From positions 157,990-221,989 of the forward strand of contig NZ_JAYXIH010000002.1 in the NCBI RefSeq assembly GCF_036016755.1: 64,000 bases of DNA. The letters are read 5' to 3'. The position numbers and the translations under genes were made by a program. Positions 62,428 through 64,000 of the stretch are shown here, piece after piece. This DNA is from Aurantimonas coralicida_A (GTDB taxonomy: Bacteria; Pseudomonadota; Alphaproteobacteria; Rhizobiales; Rhizobiaceae). Numbering within the stretch: the stretch's first letter is position 1; every line of letters starts with the position of its first letter. A model generated the notes under the pieces. It did no database searches. It saw nothing but the letters and a program-made list of their open reading frames with translations, and was not told the DNA's origin.

Positions 62428-63770
62428 GCCACATTCTCCACCGTGCCGCCAATGCCGTGATGCCCGTCGCCGTCGCGGGGCGAGGCATCGAGCTGTTCGA
62501 TCGCGACGGCAAGAGTTACATCGATGCTTCGGGGGGCGCGGCCGTCTCCTGCCTCGGCCATGGCCATCCTGACGTCATCGCCGCGCTCCACAAGCAGCTC
62601 GACACGATCGCCTACGCCCATACCGGCTTCTTCACGACCGAGGTCGCCGAGCGTTTGGCCGATCGCCTCGTTGAGGACGCGCCGGACGGGCTCGACCACG
62701 TCTATCTCGTCAGCGGGGGCTCGGAGGCCGTCGAGGCGGCGCTCAAGATGGCGCGCCAGTATGTCGTGGAGAAGGGCGAACCCAAGCGCCGCCATATCAT
62801 CGCACGCAAGCAGAGCTACCATGGCAATACGCTCGGTGCCCTGGCGACGGGCGGCAATGAGTGGCGTCGGGCGCAGTTCCGCCCGCTACTGATCGAAACC
62901 CACCACATCGACGCCTGCTACGCATACCGTCTGCGCGAAGACGGCGAGAGCGACGCCGACTACGCCGCCCGTTCCGCCCGGCAGCTGGAAGACAAGATCC
63001 TGGAACTCGGCGCCGACGAGGTCATCGCCTTCGTCGCCGAGACCGTGGTCGGCGCGACCGCCGGGGCCGTGCCGCCGGTCGGCGATTATTTCAAACGCAT
63101 CCGCGAGATATGCGACCGCTACGGCGTCCTTTTGATCCTCGACGAGGTCATGTGCGGCATGGGCCGGACGGGCACGCTGCACGCCTGCGAGCAGGACGGC
63201 GTCGCGCCGGACCTGATGACCATCGCCAAGGGCCTCGGCGGTGGCTACCAGCCGGTCGGCGCGGTGCTTGTGTCGGCACAGATCTTCGAGGCCTTTTCGA
63301 AGGGCTCGGGCTTCTTCCAGCACGGCCATACCTATATGGGCCATCCGATGGCCGCAGCCGCGGGCCTTGCCGTTCAGGACATCATCCGCCGCGACGGTCT
63401 CCTCGATAACGTCGTGGCCATGGGCGAGTGCCTGAACCGGCGCCTCGTCGAGCGGTTCGGCAATCACCATCACGTCGGCGACATCCGCGGGCGTGGCCTG
63501 TTCCGGGGCATCGAGCTGGTCCGCGACCGCTCGACCAAGGAGCCCTTCGACCCGAAGCTGAAGCTCCACGCCCTTATCAAGCGCGAGGCGATGGGGCGTG
63601 GGCTGATGGTCTATCCGATGGGCGGTACGATCGATGGCGTCCAAGGTGATCATGTCCTCCTCGCGCCACCGTTCATTGTCGACGAAACCCAGATAGCAAC
63701 GATCGTCGAGCGTCTCGGCGACGCCATCGATGCGGCTCTCGAAGGCCTGCCGGGCAACCTTACGCGGTAA
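62424..63770 (+). CDS. class III PLP-dependent aminotransferase
   Basis: A 448-residue omega-amino-acid/beta-amino-acid type transaminase. The PLP Lys is in TIAKGLGGGYQPVGA near residue 272, with the DEVMCGMGRTG motif before it and GGSEAVEAALKMAR near 100. The Gly-rich YLVSGGSEA start of the PLP cradle and HTYMGHPMAAAAG are class III features. Coupled to the RpiR gene by ATGA. Probably deaminates a beta- or omega-amino acid to the keto acid cleaved by BKACE, but the substrate is not known. Confidence 0.92.
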   Translation: MSHILHRAANAVMPVAVAGRGIELFDRDGKSYIDASGGAAVSCLGHGHPDVIAALHKQLDTIAYAHTGFFTTEVAERLADRLVEDAPDGLDHVYLVSGGSEAVEAALKMARQYVVEKGEPKRRHIIARKQSYHGNTLGALATGGNEWRRAQFRPLLIETHHIDACYAYRLREDGESDADYAARSARQLEDKILELGADEVIAFVAETVVGATAGAVPPVGDYFKRIREICDRYGVLLILDEVMCGMGRTGTLHACEQDGVAPDLMTIAKGLGGGYQPVGAVLVSAQIFEAFSKGSGFFQHGHTYMGHPMAAAAGLAVQDIIRRDGLLDNVVAMGECLNRRLVERFGNHHHVGDIRGRGLFRGIELVRDRSTKEPFDPKLKLHALIKREAMGRGLMVYPMGGTIDGVQGDHVLLAPPFIVDETQIATIVERLGDAIDAALEGLPGNLTR

Positions 63771-64000
63771 GGAGAAGATTCCGCATATTATACTTGCCAT
63801 ACCCACATCGATCATCTATGTAGGGTCCACACGGAGTTAGGTCGATGTCGGGGCTTTCAAACCGCCACTTCCACGACGAAGCCGCCGCCTACGGTAGTGT
63901 CCGCTTTGATGGTGGAAAATCGGACCTCGAATGGTGTGACGGAAGTGGCCACCGGATTGGCCGGCTAAGGTGGAGTTGCGAGACTTCAACCTGACCGGAG
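63771..64000. other. 230-bp right edge, possible transposase remnant
   Basis: Contains a short frame (see the adjacent mobile-element entry) behind a GGAGTTAGGTCG leader. No other gene is seen before the window ends. Confidence 0.4.
63844..63999 (+). mobile_element. possible IS1595-family transposase N-terminal fragment
   Basis: ATG 63844 starts a 51-codon frame, MSGLSNRHFHDEAAAY and then GHRIGRLR, ending at TGA near the window edge. The opening LSNxxFHDEAAA resembles, from memory, the N-terminus of IS1595-family transposases, but the usual CPxCG zinc motif is missing and the frame stops early, so this would be a decayed or frameshifted fragment. No terminal inverted repeat was recognised. 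Confidence 0.3.

Overview
The window looks like chromosomal DNA of an alphaproteobacterium of the order Hyphomicrobiales (Rhizobiales): high GC, a pgm-glgX glycogen end, lpxK-waaA-DUF374-DUF4170, a CIRCE-controlled groESL, a MutL carrying the endonuclease motif, and an initiator tRNA with the A-U/G-C/G-C anticodon stem known from rhizobia. I do not assign a genus.

Left half (1-31 kb), mostly core genome: the 3' part of pgm with glgX (closed by a clear terminator) and mutL; a minus-strand outer-membrane/LPS block (lpxK, waaA, DUF374 acyltransferase, DUF4170, cysQ, tldE/pmbA); kefB-type antiporter plus a VOC protein; a bacterial topoisomerase IB; a minus-strand run rluB-rsmD-M16 protease pair-patatin; tadA; an ileS-lipoprotein stretch in which the lspA usually expected between them is missing; ribF coupled to a HAD phosphatase; and groES-groEL with promoter, CIRCE operator, double terminator region and a 22-bp ghost copy of the groEL stop region.

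Middle (31-51 kb), metabolic modules: csbD; an IorA/IorB-type molybdenum hydroxylase translationally coupled to a di-haem cytochrome c; fumC; DoxX; a PAS-PAS-GGDEF cyclase; a GntR-controlled peptide-type ABC importer whose second permease is fused to an ATPase and which diverges from an M20 amidohydrolase; fadD with a 22-bp palindrome in its leader; initiator tRNA-Met; an AbrB-family membrane protein; and an iron-dependent alcohol dehydrogenase.

Right part (51-64 kb), accessory catabolism and stress: a five-gene hydroxyproline operon (Pyr4H2C deaminase-like, D-amino-acid dehydrogenase, 4-hydroxyproline 2-epimerase, enolase-superfamily enzyme, a Ser/Thr-type proline-racemase homologue); a BigR-like persulfide-response operon (ArsR sensor, persulfide dioxygenase, rhodanese, TauE) with its own terminator; a DsbA-fold protein; and a BKACE / RpiR / class III aminotransferase module. 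That last module is bordered on one side by a truncated response-regulator remnant and on the other by a possible transposase remnant, so it looks like an inserted island. The enolase gene is interrupted by an exact 96-bp duplication around a single N, which is almost certainly an assembly join and not biology.

I found no CRISPR array, rRNA, intact insertion sequence or obvious antiphage or other wholly novel system. The most interesting non-standard signals are several strong palindromes in promoter regions, the possible leaderless start of the BigR-like gene, the Ser/Thr proline-racemase homologue and the island boundaries.
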